A stretch of 47,440 nucleotides of DNA from Hydrogenophaga sp. (GTDB taxonomy: Bacteria > Pseudomonadota > Gammaproteobacteria > Burkholderiales > Burkholderiaceae_C), in the NCBI RefSeq assembly GCF_018780075.1, contig NZ_JADMKB010000051.1:1-47440 (forward strand), in the 5' to 3' direction. Of the stretch, positions 33,515 to 42,086 are shown piece by piece. The notes beneath the pieces are model-generated. The model was not told where the DNA came from. It saw nothing but the letters and a program-made list of their open reading frames with translations, and made no database searches. Made by a program: the position numbers and the translations under genes. Every line of letters starts with the position of its first letter. The first letter of the stretch is position 1.

Positions 33515-34416
33515 CAGGCTTGCTGCCCGGTCATGGTGAGCGCGCGTCGCTTGCCCAGGAGGAGCGCGCGCCACTGATAGCGGCGAAGGAACCGGCGAAA
33601 GGCCATGTCTTCATACCGAGGCTTGCGCTGCAGCGCGGCCTTCAACCAGCCCCACATCATGGCAAGGCTGCCCAGCACATAGGGCTTCTGGTTGAGCCGG
33701 AACAGGGCGCTTGCAAACATGAACACCGGCCCTGTACCCATGAAATACTGTCCGTAGCCGTGTCGCATGCGTCCAAAGTAGATGCTGTCTTGGCTGGATC
33801 CCATGGGGCGCAAGTGGATGAAACGCAGGTCGGGCTCATCCCAGCTGCAGGCGATCCAACCGTGCATGCGGCAGCGATGGTTGTCGATGCCGTCCCACAT
33901 GACTTCACGAACGAAGCCACCGATCTTTTCGAAGCAAGCGGTGCGATAAAACTTGGTCATCCCCAGCGAGGTATCGTCGCCATGTCGCTCGGGGACGGGG
34001 GTACCGTCTTCGCGGACGTATGCCTTGCCGCTGCAGGTGGCTATCTGCAGGTTGTCGGCCATGCGTTGCATGAGAATCTCGAAGTATCGGGGTGGCAGCT
34101 CCAGGTCGAGATCGAGTTTGCACATGAACTCGAAGTCGGATGGTTCAATCGTCTGGTAGCCCGCGTAGAAGGCATCGATGACACCCGGGCCAACCGAGCG
34201 GTGGCCGCGGTCCCGTCGGGTGACGATGCGCATCCATGGATAGCGCCGAGCATACTCCTGCAGTATGGCCGCGGTGTCATCTGTGGAGCCGTCATCGACA
34301 ACGACCCATAGCGCTGGCTGCAGGCTTTGGGCCACCACAGATTCCAGGGTGCTACGCATGTAGCCGGCCTCGTTGCGACAAGGCGAGATGAGTACGTATC
34401 GGTTGCTACTGTCCAT
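33514..34416 (-). CDS. GT2 family glycosyltransferase, first gene of the minus-strand operon
   Basis: A 300-residue GT-A enzyme with VLISPCRNEAGYMRSTLESV, VVVDDGSTDDTAAIL, the metal-binding KLDLDLELPPRYFE and a WDGIDNHRCRMHGW region that takes the place of the usual ED acceptor motif. The C-terminus is basic with one weak hydrophobic segment. It leads a five-gene unit (GT2, asnB, GT4, GT2, deacetylase) with overlaps or gaps of under ten bases, so stoichiometric expression is likely. Its promoter must lie in the 380-base divergent region upstream. Confidence 0.88.
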   Translation of the reverse strand: MDSSNRYVLISPCRNEAGYMRSTLESVVAQSLQPALWVVVDDGSTDDTAAILQEYARRYPWMRIVTRRDRGHRSVGPGVIDAFYAGYQTIEPSDFEFMCKLDLDLELPPRYFEILMQRMADNLQIATCSGKAYVREDGTPVPERHGDDTSLGMTKFYRTACFEKIGGFVREVMWDGIDNHRCRMHGWIACSWDEPDLRFIHLRPMGSSQDSIYFGRMRHGYGQYFMGTGPVFMFASALFRLNQKPYVLGSLAMMWGWLKAALQRKPRYEDMAFRRFLRRYQWRALLLGKRRALTMTGQQA

Positions 34417-34796
34417 GTCTGGTTTTCAGTGCGCGTGCTGTCTGCGGTGCTTGGCAGCCGGCATTGAGGCCTGGTTGGTACGTGCCCGTGCCGTCGGCAT
34501 TCTCAAGTCGGGGCTGATGGAACATAACATGGTGATGTGTCGCTCGGAGGTGCTGCGAATGAACCTGTGCCCAGCTTCAACCCGCGTGGGAGCGATTTTC
34601 TCTGCATATAGGCGTGATTCGACGGAACGATCATAGGATGGGTACCACCTTTTTGGGTTGTGCGCCGACGCGGAGGGCGTAAGATACCGATTGATACTTT
34701 TGTTCACCTGCTGCCCGAGCGCCTGACGGCTACGGGCTTGGTTGGGATTTCGAATCCAGTGAGCGCGGTCTCGGTTGTGTTTTCAGGAGGATTGTC
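34417..34796. promoter_or_regulatory. Divergent intergenic region between the two main EPS operons
   Basis: No gene is credible here; a 93-codon minus-strand frame (34426-34707) has no recognisable content. The region must hold the promoters of the minus-strand glycosyltransferase operon and the plus-strand export operon. I see no strong sigma-70 pair and no sigma-54 element, so neither promoter can be placed by eye. Confidence 0.6.
34785..34790 (+). promoter_or_regulatory. Strong ribosome binding site of the export operon
   Basis: AGGAGG lies six bases before the ATG at 34797. It is a full anti-Shine-Dalgarno match and the strongest in the window, and it fixes the start of the export protein. 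Confidence 0.85.
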
Positions 34797-35357
34797 ATGA
34801 AGTATTTGCGTATTGACAGGCTGGGCATATTGCTTGTCGTGCTGTTGTCGACAGTATCGGCAGGGGCAGCAGAGCCCTATCGCCTGAGGCATGGCGACAC
34901 TGTAATGGTGTCGGTATGGAAAGAAGAGGCACTTCGGATGGAGGTTCGGGTATTGCCAGACGGTAGCATCACGTTTCCGCTGGCAGGTCGGGTCGAGGTA
35001 GCAGGGTTGAGCACCAGTGAAACCGAAGCGCGTATCGCAGCCAGGTTGGTCAAGTTCATCCCGGAAGCGGCCGTGACTGTGGCAGTCACGGGCATCGACG
35101 GCAGTCGCGTCTATGTGCTTGGGAAGGTGACAACCCCTGGCCCGGTGCTGCTGACTTCACCCAACACCACTGTGCTTCAGGTTCTGAGCCAGGCGGGTGG
35201 GCTGGATCGGTTTGCCGATGGAAACGGAATCCGGGTGCTTCGCAGCACATCTGGTGGATCGCAGACTTTGAATGTACGCTACAACGACCTTGTAAAAGGA
35301 AACGAGTTGCAAACCAACGTGGTCCTGATGCCTGGTGACACCATCTTGGTTCCTTGA
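34797..35357 (+). CDS. Polysaccharide export (OPX/Wza-type) periplasmic protein, short form
   Basis: A 186-residue OPX protein. Residues 1-24 are a signal peptide (LLVVLLSTVSAGA) without a lipobox cysteine. The polysaccharide-export domain follows (YRLRHGDTVMVSVWKEE, LPDGSITFPLAGRVEVAGL), then one SLBB domain (VYVLGKVTTPGPVLL, VLQVLSQAGGLDRFADGNGI) and the closing MPGDTILVP. It is about half the length of E. coli Wza and has no C-terminal amphipathic helix, so it cannot form Wza's outer-membrane alpha-barrel on its own. It therefore fits the short EpsE-type class that works with a separate beta-barrel porin, and the next gene encodes a likely beta-barrel. First gene of the export operon. Confidence 0.92.
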   Translation: MKYLRIDRLGILLVVLLSTVSAGAAEPYRLRHGDTVMVSVWKEEALRMEVRVLPDGSITFPLAGRVEVAGLSTSETEARIAARLVKFIPEAAVTVAVTGIDGSRVYVLGKVTTPGPVLLTSPNTTVLQVLSQAGGLDRFADGNGIRVLRSTSGGSQTLNVRYNDLVKGNELQTNVVLMPGDTILVP

Positions 35358-35371
35358 CAAGGCCAACCTGC

Positions 35372-36490
35372 ATGCCAAACAACCTCAACCGCTCCCTGTT
35401 CGCGAGCCCTGCGTTGCTGATGGGGGCCTTGGTCGGACTGCCCCTCGTGTCCATGGCTCAGAGCAATGTGAGTGTGCCCGTCGAGATTGAGCACAGCAGC
35501 AACCCGGCCCTGACGACCGGCGAAGCCATCGGGGTCACCCGCTTCCGAGTGTCGCCCCAATACACCCTTGTAGGTCAGGGCGGATCCACGCAGACCCGGC
35601 TCTCGCTTGGAGGCGTGCTTGAGCGATCCAGCAACACGGCTGTCAGCAATCACCGATCGGACCCCAACCTGTCGTTTGCGATTGAGCAGGTTTTGCCAGT
35701 CGGTAGCCTGGGACTCAGGGCGGCACTGTCTGAGTCATCCTCCCGAGCGGAGGAATTTGCAGAAACTGGGGCTGTCGCCTCAGACGCGACGCTACGCAAC
35801 ACGGAGTTGGACGGAACCTGGAGGCGAGATCTGAGCGATGTCTCCCGACTTGAGCTGGGACTGGGTGTTGCAAAGGTGCAATACGACACATCCAGCCTGG
35901 TGGGCTACCGCGAGTTCAGATCATCCGCCGGACTCAATTACGACCTTACCGATGAAACGCAATTGACTGCCCGGTTGGAGGGCTCGCGGCTCCATCCCGA
36001 TCAGGGCATAGCCCGCTCGTCCCGCAGGGGCTTCGCAGTTGGTCTGGCGACCCGATTGAGCGACGCCTTCCGCTTCGTGGCCGAGAGAGGGACAGTGCGG
36101 ACTTCGGGGCTTGATTCCGCGCGCACACCTTCAACGCTGCTGCGGTTGGAATATGCCGGCGAACGTCTGACATCGACCTTGGAGTGGTCGCGTTCCACTG
36201 CTATCTCGAGTACCCTGGCTGGGTACACCGCCACCCGGCTGCTTGGTTGGACCGCGGACTATGCATGGTCCGAACGCACATCGATCAACTTAGCGACCAG
36301 CCAGGCTCGGTCCCAGGGGGCAGGGGGCGCAGCTGGATCCACGTGGATGGCTGGTCTGCGCCATTCATTCAGCGACTTCTGGTCCATTGAGGGCCGACTG
36401 GGCCAATTGCGAACACGACCGAATGTGGGCGGTTCAGCGACTGCGAACGTGGCTGGCTTGGTTCTGACCTATTCACACCCCGATTTCTGA
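35372..36490 (+). CDS. Outer-membrane beta-barrel of the EPS export system
   Basis: A 372-residue protein with a signal peptide ending near SMAQ, then many alternating polar and hydrophobic strands separated by short turns, ending in LTYSHPDF with the terminal Phe typical of BAM substrates. It resembles the PEP-CTERM/EpsL-type barrels encoded in EPS operons. I use the ATG at 35372 (AAGG nine bases upstream); a TTG at 35354 overlapping the upstream stop would add six residues. A role as the outer-membrane pore for the polymer, paired with the short OPX protein, is inferred from gene order and from known beta-barrel/OPX pairs. Confidence 0.82.
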   Translation: MPNNLNRSLFASPALLMGALVGLPLVSMAQSNVSVPVEIEHSSNPALTTGEAIGVTRFRVSPQYTLVGQGGSTQTRLSLGGVLERSSNTAVSNHRSDPNLSFAIEQVLPVGSLGLRAALSESSSRAEEFAETGAVASDATLRNTELDGTWRRDLSDVSRLELGLGVAKVQYDTSSLVGYREFRSSAGLNYDLTDETQLTARLEGSRLHPDQGIARSSRRGFAVGLATRLSDAFRFVAERGTVRTSGLDSARTPSTLLRLEYAGERLTSTLEWSRSTAISSTLAGYTATRLLGWTADYAWSERTSINLATSQARSQGAGGAAGSTWMAGLRHSFSDFWSIEGRLGQLRTRPNVGGSATANVAGLVLTYSHPDF

Positions 36491-36508
36491 CACACAGGCA
36501 AAGACTAC

Positions 36509-38116
36509 ATGGCGGCCGACTATCAATTGGGATTATCTGAATACCTGGCCATCGCTCGGAGATGGGCTTGGGTCATGGCAGTTGCTTTCGTGACCGTGCT
36601 GGGGGTATCAGTGGTCGTGGCTCTGCTTCAGCCTCGGACCTTCCAAGTTTCGGCGGTATTGATGGCAGAAGGAACCCGTATTGCAGCCGACGTTGCTCGT
36701 CAAGCGGCAGTAGTCTCTGCGGAAGATCGCATGCGCCAGGCTAGCCAGCGCATCATGAGTCGTGACAATTTGGTCGATTTGGCCAATCGACTGAACGTTT
36801 TTGAGACGGCTCCTGACGTTCCTTCATTGAAAGAGGCTGATCTGGCACGCCTGATGCGTAGCAGCCTTGGCTTTAAGTTGCGAACCGACAACCAGCACAC
36901 GTGGCAACGTCCGGACGCCACCATCGTGTTCGATCTTTCCTTTCAGCATGGAAATCCTGATAAGGCTTTGCAAGTGGTCAACGAGTTGACTCGGCTTTTC
37001 GTCGAGGGCAGTTCTCTTGAGCAGACCCAGCAGGCGGCGCGGACTTCAGCGTTTCTGGAACAAGAAGCCGAGAAGCTTCGCAAGGAGTTGGAGGTATATG
37101 AGAACCGGATTGCTGCCTACAGACGGTCCCACGAAGGCGCGATGATTGAAGGCCAGGCGATTGCGATGAGTAGCATCCAGTCACTTGAGGCCGATCTTCG
37201 TGCGGTAGAGCAAAGTCATCGGGCGGCTCTTGAAGAGCAAAGGACATTGGAGGTGGAGCTGGTCGGTGCCCGGGCGGGTTTGTCGATTGCAGGAGGCGGT
37301 ACGACGGTCGCTGCCCCTTCCGTGGCTGAACAGGAGCTGGCGCGTACCAGAGCCGAGTTATCTCAGCTCAGGTCGGTGTACTCGGAAGAACATCCTGACC
37401 TTCGGGCTCAGTTGCGACGCATTCAGTCGCTGGAACAGGCTCTCAGCCGCGAGGCGTCTACAAGGAGTCCTTCTCGGGACGCCGCTGAGGGGCAAAGGAG
37501 GCTGGCGGTTGCTCGCCTGGAGGCATTGCTGGCGGCGGCTCAATCTAGGGCAAATCTGCTGCTGGGGCAACAGAGCACGATCAGAGGAAGCATCGCTCGG
37601 ATGCGTACCCAGTTGGCCCGTGCTCCTCAGGCAGAGCGCGACTTGACCGCAATGCAACGGGATTATGAGATCGCACAGACCAAGTTCGAGGACATCCGGT
37701 CACAGCAGCGCTCGGCCCAGATTGCGTCCAGCTTGATTGACGCACAGAGTGCTGATCGATTTTCTGTCATCGAGCCACCAATCCTCCCAGAGTACCCCAT
37801 AAGTTCTGGTCGAAGGAAGACTGTAGCTCTGGGGGTGATCGCCGCATTGGCAGCTGCTTTGGGTGTGGCAGCTATGCTGGAGGCCATGTTTCCCCGCGTT
37901 CGGGGCGAGAATGCCGTCACAGCTATCACTGGGCAAAAGCCGCTGGTGGTGATTCCTTACATCAAGAACGCCGAAGATGACCGCATGATCAAGGATACGA
38001 AGAAATGGCTCGTGTGGGGCGCGATGGCAGCCGTGACGCTTGTTCTATTATTTCTGCACTTTACTCTACAACCTTTGCCGGAGTTACTGTCAGGCATTGT
38101 CGGCTATCGCGACTGA
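36509..38116 (+). CDS. Wzz/EpsF-type chain-length determinant (PCP-2a-like)
   Basis: A 535-residue inner-membrane co-polymerase. Residues about 17-41 form the first membrane helix after the usual LGLSEYLAIARRWAWV. A long periplasmic region of about 380 residues is dominated by coiled-coil heptads (about 165-400), and contains the GNVR-like SEEHPDLRAQLRRIQSLEQ-type motif. A Pro-rich EPPILPEYPISSGRR precedes the second helix near 435-460, and a third helix lies near 505-525. It sets polymer length with Wzy and connects the periplasmic assembly to the cytoplasmic ATPase encoded next. Starts with ATG at 36509, 18 bases after the barrel gene. Confidence 0.9.
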   Translation: MAADYQLGLSEYLAIARRWAWVMAVAFVTVLGVSVVVALLQPRTFQVSAVLMAEGTRIAADVARQAAVVSAEDRMRQASQRIMSRDNLVDLANRLNVFETAPDVPSLKEADLARLMRSSLGFKLRTDNQHTWQRPDATIVFDLSFQHGNPDKALQVVNELTRLFVEGSSLEQTQQAARTSAFLEQEAEKLRKELEVYENRIAAYRRSHEGAMIEGQAIAMSSIQSLEADLRAVEQSHRAALEEQRTLEVELVGARAGLSIAGGGTTVAAPSVAEQELARTRAELSQLRSVYSEEHPDLRAQLRRIQSLEQALSREASTRSPSRDAAEGQRRLAVARLEALLAAAQSRANLLLGQQSTIRGSIARMRTQLARAPQAERDLTAMQRDYEIAQTKFEDIRSQQRSAQIASSLIDAQSADRFSVIEPPILPEYPISSGRRKTVALGVIAALAAALGVAAMLEAMFPRVRGENAVTAITGQKPLVVIPYIKNAEDDRMIKDTKKWLVWGAMAAVTLVLLFLHFTLQPLPELLSGIVGYRD

Positions 38117-38125
38117 ACCCACCAT

Positions 38126-38974
38126 ATGGAACGAATCAAAGAAGCCATCTTAAAAGCGCGTGCAGGAGATGCGGTTCTTAAGGGGCAGCGTCAGGCACCT
38201 GTCTCAGTCGTTCGGTCGGACGTGTCCCGGATGGGTGGGAACCCGCCAGCAGTGCCCTCGGATGCACCCCTTGACTTCACGTACGCTCGGACACACGTGG
38301 TACGGCCCGATCTTGCGCACCTGGAACAGCACCGGATCATCGCTCACCGAAAAGACCACCCTAACAGCTGGACGTTCGACTCATTGAGGACCCAGGTCCT
38401 TCAGCGCATGGATGAAAACGGCTGGCGGGTGGTGGCGGTTACCTCCCCGACCTTGGACTCTGGCAAGACCGTGGTGGCCATCAACCTTGCGATCAGCATC
38501 GCCCAGCGACTCCAACGGACGGCGCTGCTGCTCGATTTCGACCTGCGGCGCCCGAGTGTGGCCAAGTATTTGGGATTGAGCCCAAAGGTTTCGCTCAACG
38601 ATGTGTTGCAGCGTGGCGTCGATGTTGCGGATGCGATGGTCAATCCCGGGTTTGAACGTCTGGTGGTATTGCCAACGCTGCAGGCTGCCGATAGGCCGTC
38701 GGAGCTGCTCGCGTCGCCTAGGGTGGCGGACCTGTTGGGTGAGCTCCGTGATCGCTACGCCGACCGGGTGGTGGTGGTGGATTTGCCTCCTGCACTGGCG
38801 GCCGATGATGTGCTGGCTCTTCTACCCCATGTTGACTGTGTGCTGTTTGTCGTCGGGAGTGGCATCTCCTCCGAAAAGGAGATTGAAGCGGCCCAACGGC
38901 GGTTGTCCAAGGTTCCCCTAGTAGGGGTGGTGCTGAACAAGGACGCTTCGGTCGTGACCAATGCCTATTACTGA
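38126..38974 (+). CDS. CpsD/EpsG-like BY-kinase-family ATPase
   Basis: A 282-residue MRP/MinD-type ATPase of the bacterial tyrosine-kinase family, normally the cytoplasmic partner of Wzz. Walker A is SPTLDSGKT (residues 107-115), Walker A' is LLLDFDLRRP, and Walker B is VVVVDLPPALAADDV. The kinase's conserved N-terminal EAIRTLRT motif appears as FDSLRTQVLQ. The C-terminus ends NAYY, and no larger tyrosine cluster is present, so autophosphorylation would have at most two terminal tyrosines to use. It follows the Wzz gene by nine bases. Either a kinase with a minimal tail or a scaffold ATPase. Confidence 0.87.
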   Translation: MERIKEAILKARAGDAVLKGQRQAPVSVVRSDVSRMGGNPPAVPSDAPLDFTYARTHVVRPDLAHLEQHRIIAHRKDHPNSWTFDSLRTQVLQRMDENGWRVVAVTSPTLDSGKTVVAINLAISIAQRLQRTALLLDFDLRRPSVAKYLGLSPKVSLNDVLQRGVDVADAMVNPGFERLVVLPTLQAADRPSELLASPRVADLLGELRDRYADRVVVVDLPPALAADDVLALLPHVDCVLFVVGSGISSEKEIEAAQRRLSKVPLVGVVLNKDASVVTNAYY

Positions 38975-39070
38975 AGCGGCGCCTCGTTCGTGAACACGGT
39001 CACCGTCGTTCGGGCGGAGTCCGCCACGTTTGTAGGAGCGGGCCGTTGTTGAGTTCAAAGAGCAACGGCG

Positions 39071-40588
39071 GTGCCTATGCCTGAGCACATACGTGCCTTG
39101 GTGGTGATCTTGGTGATCGCGGCAGTTGTCTTTCATATGGCCAGACCGGTGGCCATTCAGGTGGTTCCGGCAGAGACCTTCTCGCGCTGGAGGACCGCTT
39201 GGTTTGGTCTCACCCTGGCCTTGTTCCTGTCGCACAACTTCTGGGTTTATGCACTGCTGCTGATCGTCTGGGTGCGATATGTGGCCAACCGAGAGCAGCA
39301 TGTGGTGGGGCTGTTCTTGCTTCTGCTGTTCGTCGCGCCCCCAGCCGCGATGTTCATCCCTGGGCTTGGGCTGTTCAACCAGCTCTTTCCGATCAACCAT
39401 TACAAGTTGCTTGTCTTGCTGCTCCTGGTGCCGTTGGCGTGGACGCTTTTTCAGCGACGCGACAGCGTGAGGCTTGGCAAACCTTCGGTAGACAAGATGG
39501 TGCTGGGCTATTTGGCGGTCACTTGCTGGCTGGCTTTCCGTGAGACATCTTTTACCGGTGGTTTGCGTCAGGTGTTCACGTACTTCGTTGATATATTTAT
39601 ACCTTATTACGTTGTTAGCCGAAGTCTCCGGAACATGGAAGACTTTCGGGGCGCCTTTTTTGGGTTTGTCATGGGCGCTGGTGTTCTTTCTGCTTTGGCT
39701 TTGTTCGAGGTGCTGCGTTATTGGAAGCTGTACCAAGGCGTGTTGGCGGTCTTGGGTTTCAGCCCCTGGCAGTTAGGAGGTTATTTGGAGCGTATGGGAG
39801 TACTGCGCCCGGACGTCACCTTGAGCAACTCGATCGTGCTGGGTTACGTCATGATGGTGGCGGTTGGTTGCCATATATTCCTGCTGGCCTACATGCCAAA
39901 CAGCTGGCGGCGGCAGATTGGTGTTGGTTTGTTGGTTGGAGGAGTGATCTGGTCTTTGTCCAGGGGGCCTTGGGTCGGTTTGTGTCTGCTCTCGTTGGTG
40001 TTTGTCTTCACGGGAACCAAGGTGGTGAGTCGATTGTTCAAGGCCACCGCCCTCGGGATCGTGGCGTTTCTGGTTGCGTTGCAGTTTCCGGCCGGTCAGT
40101 TTCTCTTGGATCTGCTGCCTTTCATTGGCGCGAACGAGGCGGGCAGTGTGGAGTACCGCGAGGATTTGCTGACCCAAGCATTACCCGTGGTCGAGAGGAG
40201 TTTTTGGTTCGGTTCTACCGACTATTTATCCGCGCCGGAATTTCAGACCATGTATTCAGGTGGGATTATCGACATAGTCAACACCTATCTGGCCGTGGTG
40301 CTGAACTACGGGATGGTCGGCCTAAGCTTTTTTGTGGGCGCCTTTCTCTTGGCAATACTTCATACGCTGAGAGCCCTTCGCAAGGCGAGGCGAGGCCGCG
40401 ATCACGTCGTCTTGCTTGGAAGATCGCTGCTCGCCGTGTTGCTGTCCATCATGCTGACGATTTACACGGTAAGTAGCATCGGTGCGGTTCCCATCGTGTA
40501 CTGGCTCTTTTTGGGTATGAGCGTTGCCTACCACCAGATGGTGCTGTCACAGCCAGTCATTGAGGAAACCGCTGGGAGACGGGTTTGA
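39071..40588 (+). CDS. O-antigen ligase/polymerase family protein (Wzy candidate)
   Basis: A 505-residue membrane protein with about twelve hydrophobic segments and one large periplasmic loop around residues 340-400. The WzyC/O-antigen-ligase signature is in VIWSLSRGPWVGLCL, followed later by IIDIVNTYLAVVLNYGMVG. It is predicted to join repeat units at the periplasmic face. The start is the GTG at 39071 or the ATG two codons later. Its position between the chain-length ATPase and the Wzx gene makes polymerase more likely than ligase. Confidence 0.85.
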   Translation: MPMPEHIRALVVILVIAAVVFHMARPVAIQVVPAETFSRWRTAWFGLTLALFLSHNFWVYALLLIVWVRYVANREQHVVGLFLLLLFVAPPAAMFIPGLGLFNQLFPINHYKLLVLLLLVPLAWTLFQRRDSVRLGKPSVDKMVLGYLAVTCWLAFRETSFTGGLRQVFTYFVDIFIPYYVVSRSLRNMEDFRGAFFGFVMGAGVLSALALFEVLRYWKLYQGVLAVLGFSPWQLGGYLERMGVLRPDVTLSNSIVLGYVMMVAVGCHIFLLAYMPNSWRRQIGVGLLVGGVIWSLSRGPWVGLCLLSLVFVFTGTKVVSRLFKATALGIVAFLVALQFPAGQFLLDLLPFIGANEAGSVEYREDLLTQALPVVERSFWFGSTDYLSAPEFQTMYSGGIIDIVNTYLAVVLNYGMVGLSFFVGAFLLAILHTLRALRKARRGRDHVVLLGRSLLAVLLSIMLTIYTVSSIGAVPIVYWLFLGMSVAYHQMVLSQPVIEETAGRRV

Positions 40589-42078
40589 TGCATTCAAAGC
40601 ACAAGGCCGAAGGCCTGCCCGGCAAACTTGAGGCGGCGAGCTTTTCGGATAGAGCTAGATCAGGGACGATCTGGATCGTTGTAGCGTTTGGAGGAGGTCA
40701 GATTCTGCGCCTCGCTGCGAACATCGCCTTGGCGGCTTTGCTCTTCGAAGAAGCCTTTGCTCTCATGGCCATTGTCTCTGCTGTGATGATGGGGTTGGCC
40801 ATGTTCTCCGACATTGGACTCAAGCCTAGCGTGGTGCAGAACCCCCGGGGAGATGAGCCGGTTTTCCTGCAGACAGCATGGACATTGCAGGTCCTTCGGG
40901 GTTTGGTGTTGTTCATTTGTGCTGTCCTTCTGGCCTGGCCCATGGCACGCATTTATGGAGCCAATGACCCGATAGCCAAAGAGTTGATGTGGCTGATTCC
41001 GTTGGTGGCGTTCGGAGCCATTACAGATGGCTTGCAGTCGTCTCGCATGCTCAGTGCTGCACGCCAAATGGACATCGCGAGCGTGACGAAGATCGAGATG
41101 CTCGTGCAGTTGTCGAATGCAGTGCTGATGGTGGGGCTCGCTTGGTATCTGCGATCGGTTTATGCGCTCGCGTTTGCAGGTCTTGCGAGCAGTGCGCTGC
41201 GTCTCTGGTTGTCCTACGCCTTGCTACCCGGCAGACCCGAGAAATTCCGGCTCGATAGGGAAGCAGTTCGTGCCATTTTCAGGTTCGGCAAGTGGATCTT
41301 CCTCAGTACATTGATTTCGTTTCTCGCGATCCAGATCGACAGGGTGCTTTTGGCGGCCATCTTTCCTTTGGCCGAGGTTGGTGTGTATTCGATTGCTGCC
41401 AGCCTGGCCCTTATGGTGACGGTGCTCAATGGCGCTCTTCAATCGGCGATTGTATTCCCCTGGTACTCTCGGATGCTCGATAAGGGTATCCCGCTACAGG
41501 ATGCCTTCAAACGTACCCGAGTCCCTTTGCTGGTGGTAGTTACTTTTCTAGTCGCCCTGTTGGTGAATGGGGCCAGTTCGTTTTTCGAGCTTGCCTATGA
41601 CCATCGTTATGTCAAAGGCGGTGACTTTTTGCCTGTTCTTGCGGTGGGTGTCTGGTTCAGTAGCCTCAGTGGCATCTACGGTTCGGCATTCCTGGCCATG
41701 GGAAAGTCGCAATGGATTGCCAAGGTCAGCGCAATCAAAGTGTCTGTATTCCTGCTGTTTCTGCTGGTGTATTTGCAGTTCGATTACTCCATCGAGATGG
41801 CGGTGTTGGCCGTGCTGAGTGCCGAAGTGATCGCGACGGCCACCAGCCAATATCTGGGCTGGAAGGTGGGTCTGCGCAATCTCCGGGTGGAGATCCTGCT
41901 GCTGTTCCTGCTGTTGGCAGCTGTGGCCGCCGGTTGGTGGTTCGTTCAATATGTGCCCTGGGTGGCTGTTCAGCCTCCTTTCGTGAGACTGTTGTTGCTG
42001 GGGCTGTTGCAGTCCTGCTTTTTTGCTCCGCTTGCTCACCGGTTTGTCCTCGCGATGTTCCGGCGATCTGTCACCTGA
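40588..42078 (+). CDS. Wzx-type polysaccharide repeat-unit flippase
   Basis: A 496-residue MOP-superfamily membrane protein with about 14 hydrophobic segments and a basic N-terminus (SFSDRARSGTIWIVVAFGGGQ). The GLAMFSDIGLKPSVVQNPRG segment is typical of Wzx/RfbX transporters. It flips the undecaprenyl-diphosphate-linked repeat unit to the periplasm for Wzy. The ATG at 40588 shares one base with the Wzy stop codon and has GGGAG nine bases upstream, so the two are translationally coupled. Confidence 0.88.
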   Translation: MHSKHKAEGLPGKLEAASFSDRARSGTIWIVVAFGGGQILRLAANIALAALLFEEAFALMAIVSAVMMGLAMFSDIGLKPSVVQNPRGDEPVFLQTAWTLQVLRGLVLFICAVLLAWPMARIYGANDPIAKELMWLIPLVAFGAITDGLQSSRMLSAARQMDIASVTKIEMLVQLSNAVLMVGLAWYLRSVYALAFAGLASSALRLWLSYALLPGRPEKFRLDREAVRAIFRFGKWIFLSTLISFLAIQIDRVLLAAIFPLAEVGVYSIAASLALMVTVLNGALQSAIVFPWYSRMLDKGIPLQDAFKRTRVPLLVVVTFLVALLVNGASSFFELAYDHRYVKGGDFLPVLAVGVWFSSLSGIYGSAFLAMGKSQWIAKVSAIKVSVFLLFLLVYLQFDYSIEMAVLAVLSAEVIATATSQYLGWKVGLRNLRVEILLLFLLLAAVAAGWWFVQYVPWVAVQPPFVRLLLLGLLQSCFFAPLAHRFVLAMFRRSVT

Positions 42079-42086
42079 GCCCAGCA

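Noticed and set aside
34426..34707. 93-codon minus-strand frame in the divergent intergenic region
   Set aside because: No family resemblance and no translation signal; it lies where promoters are required.
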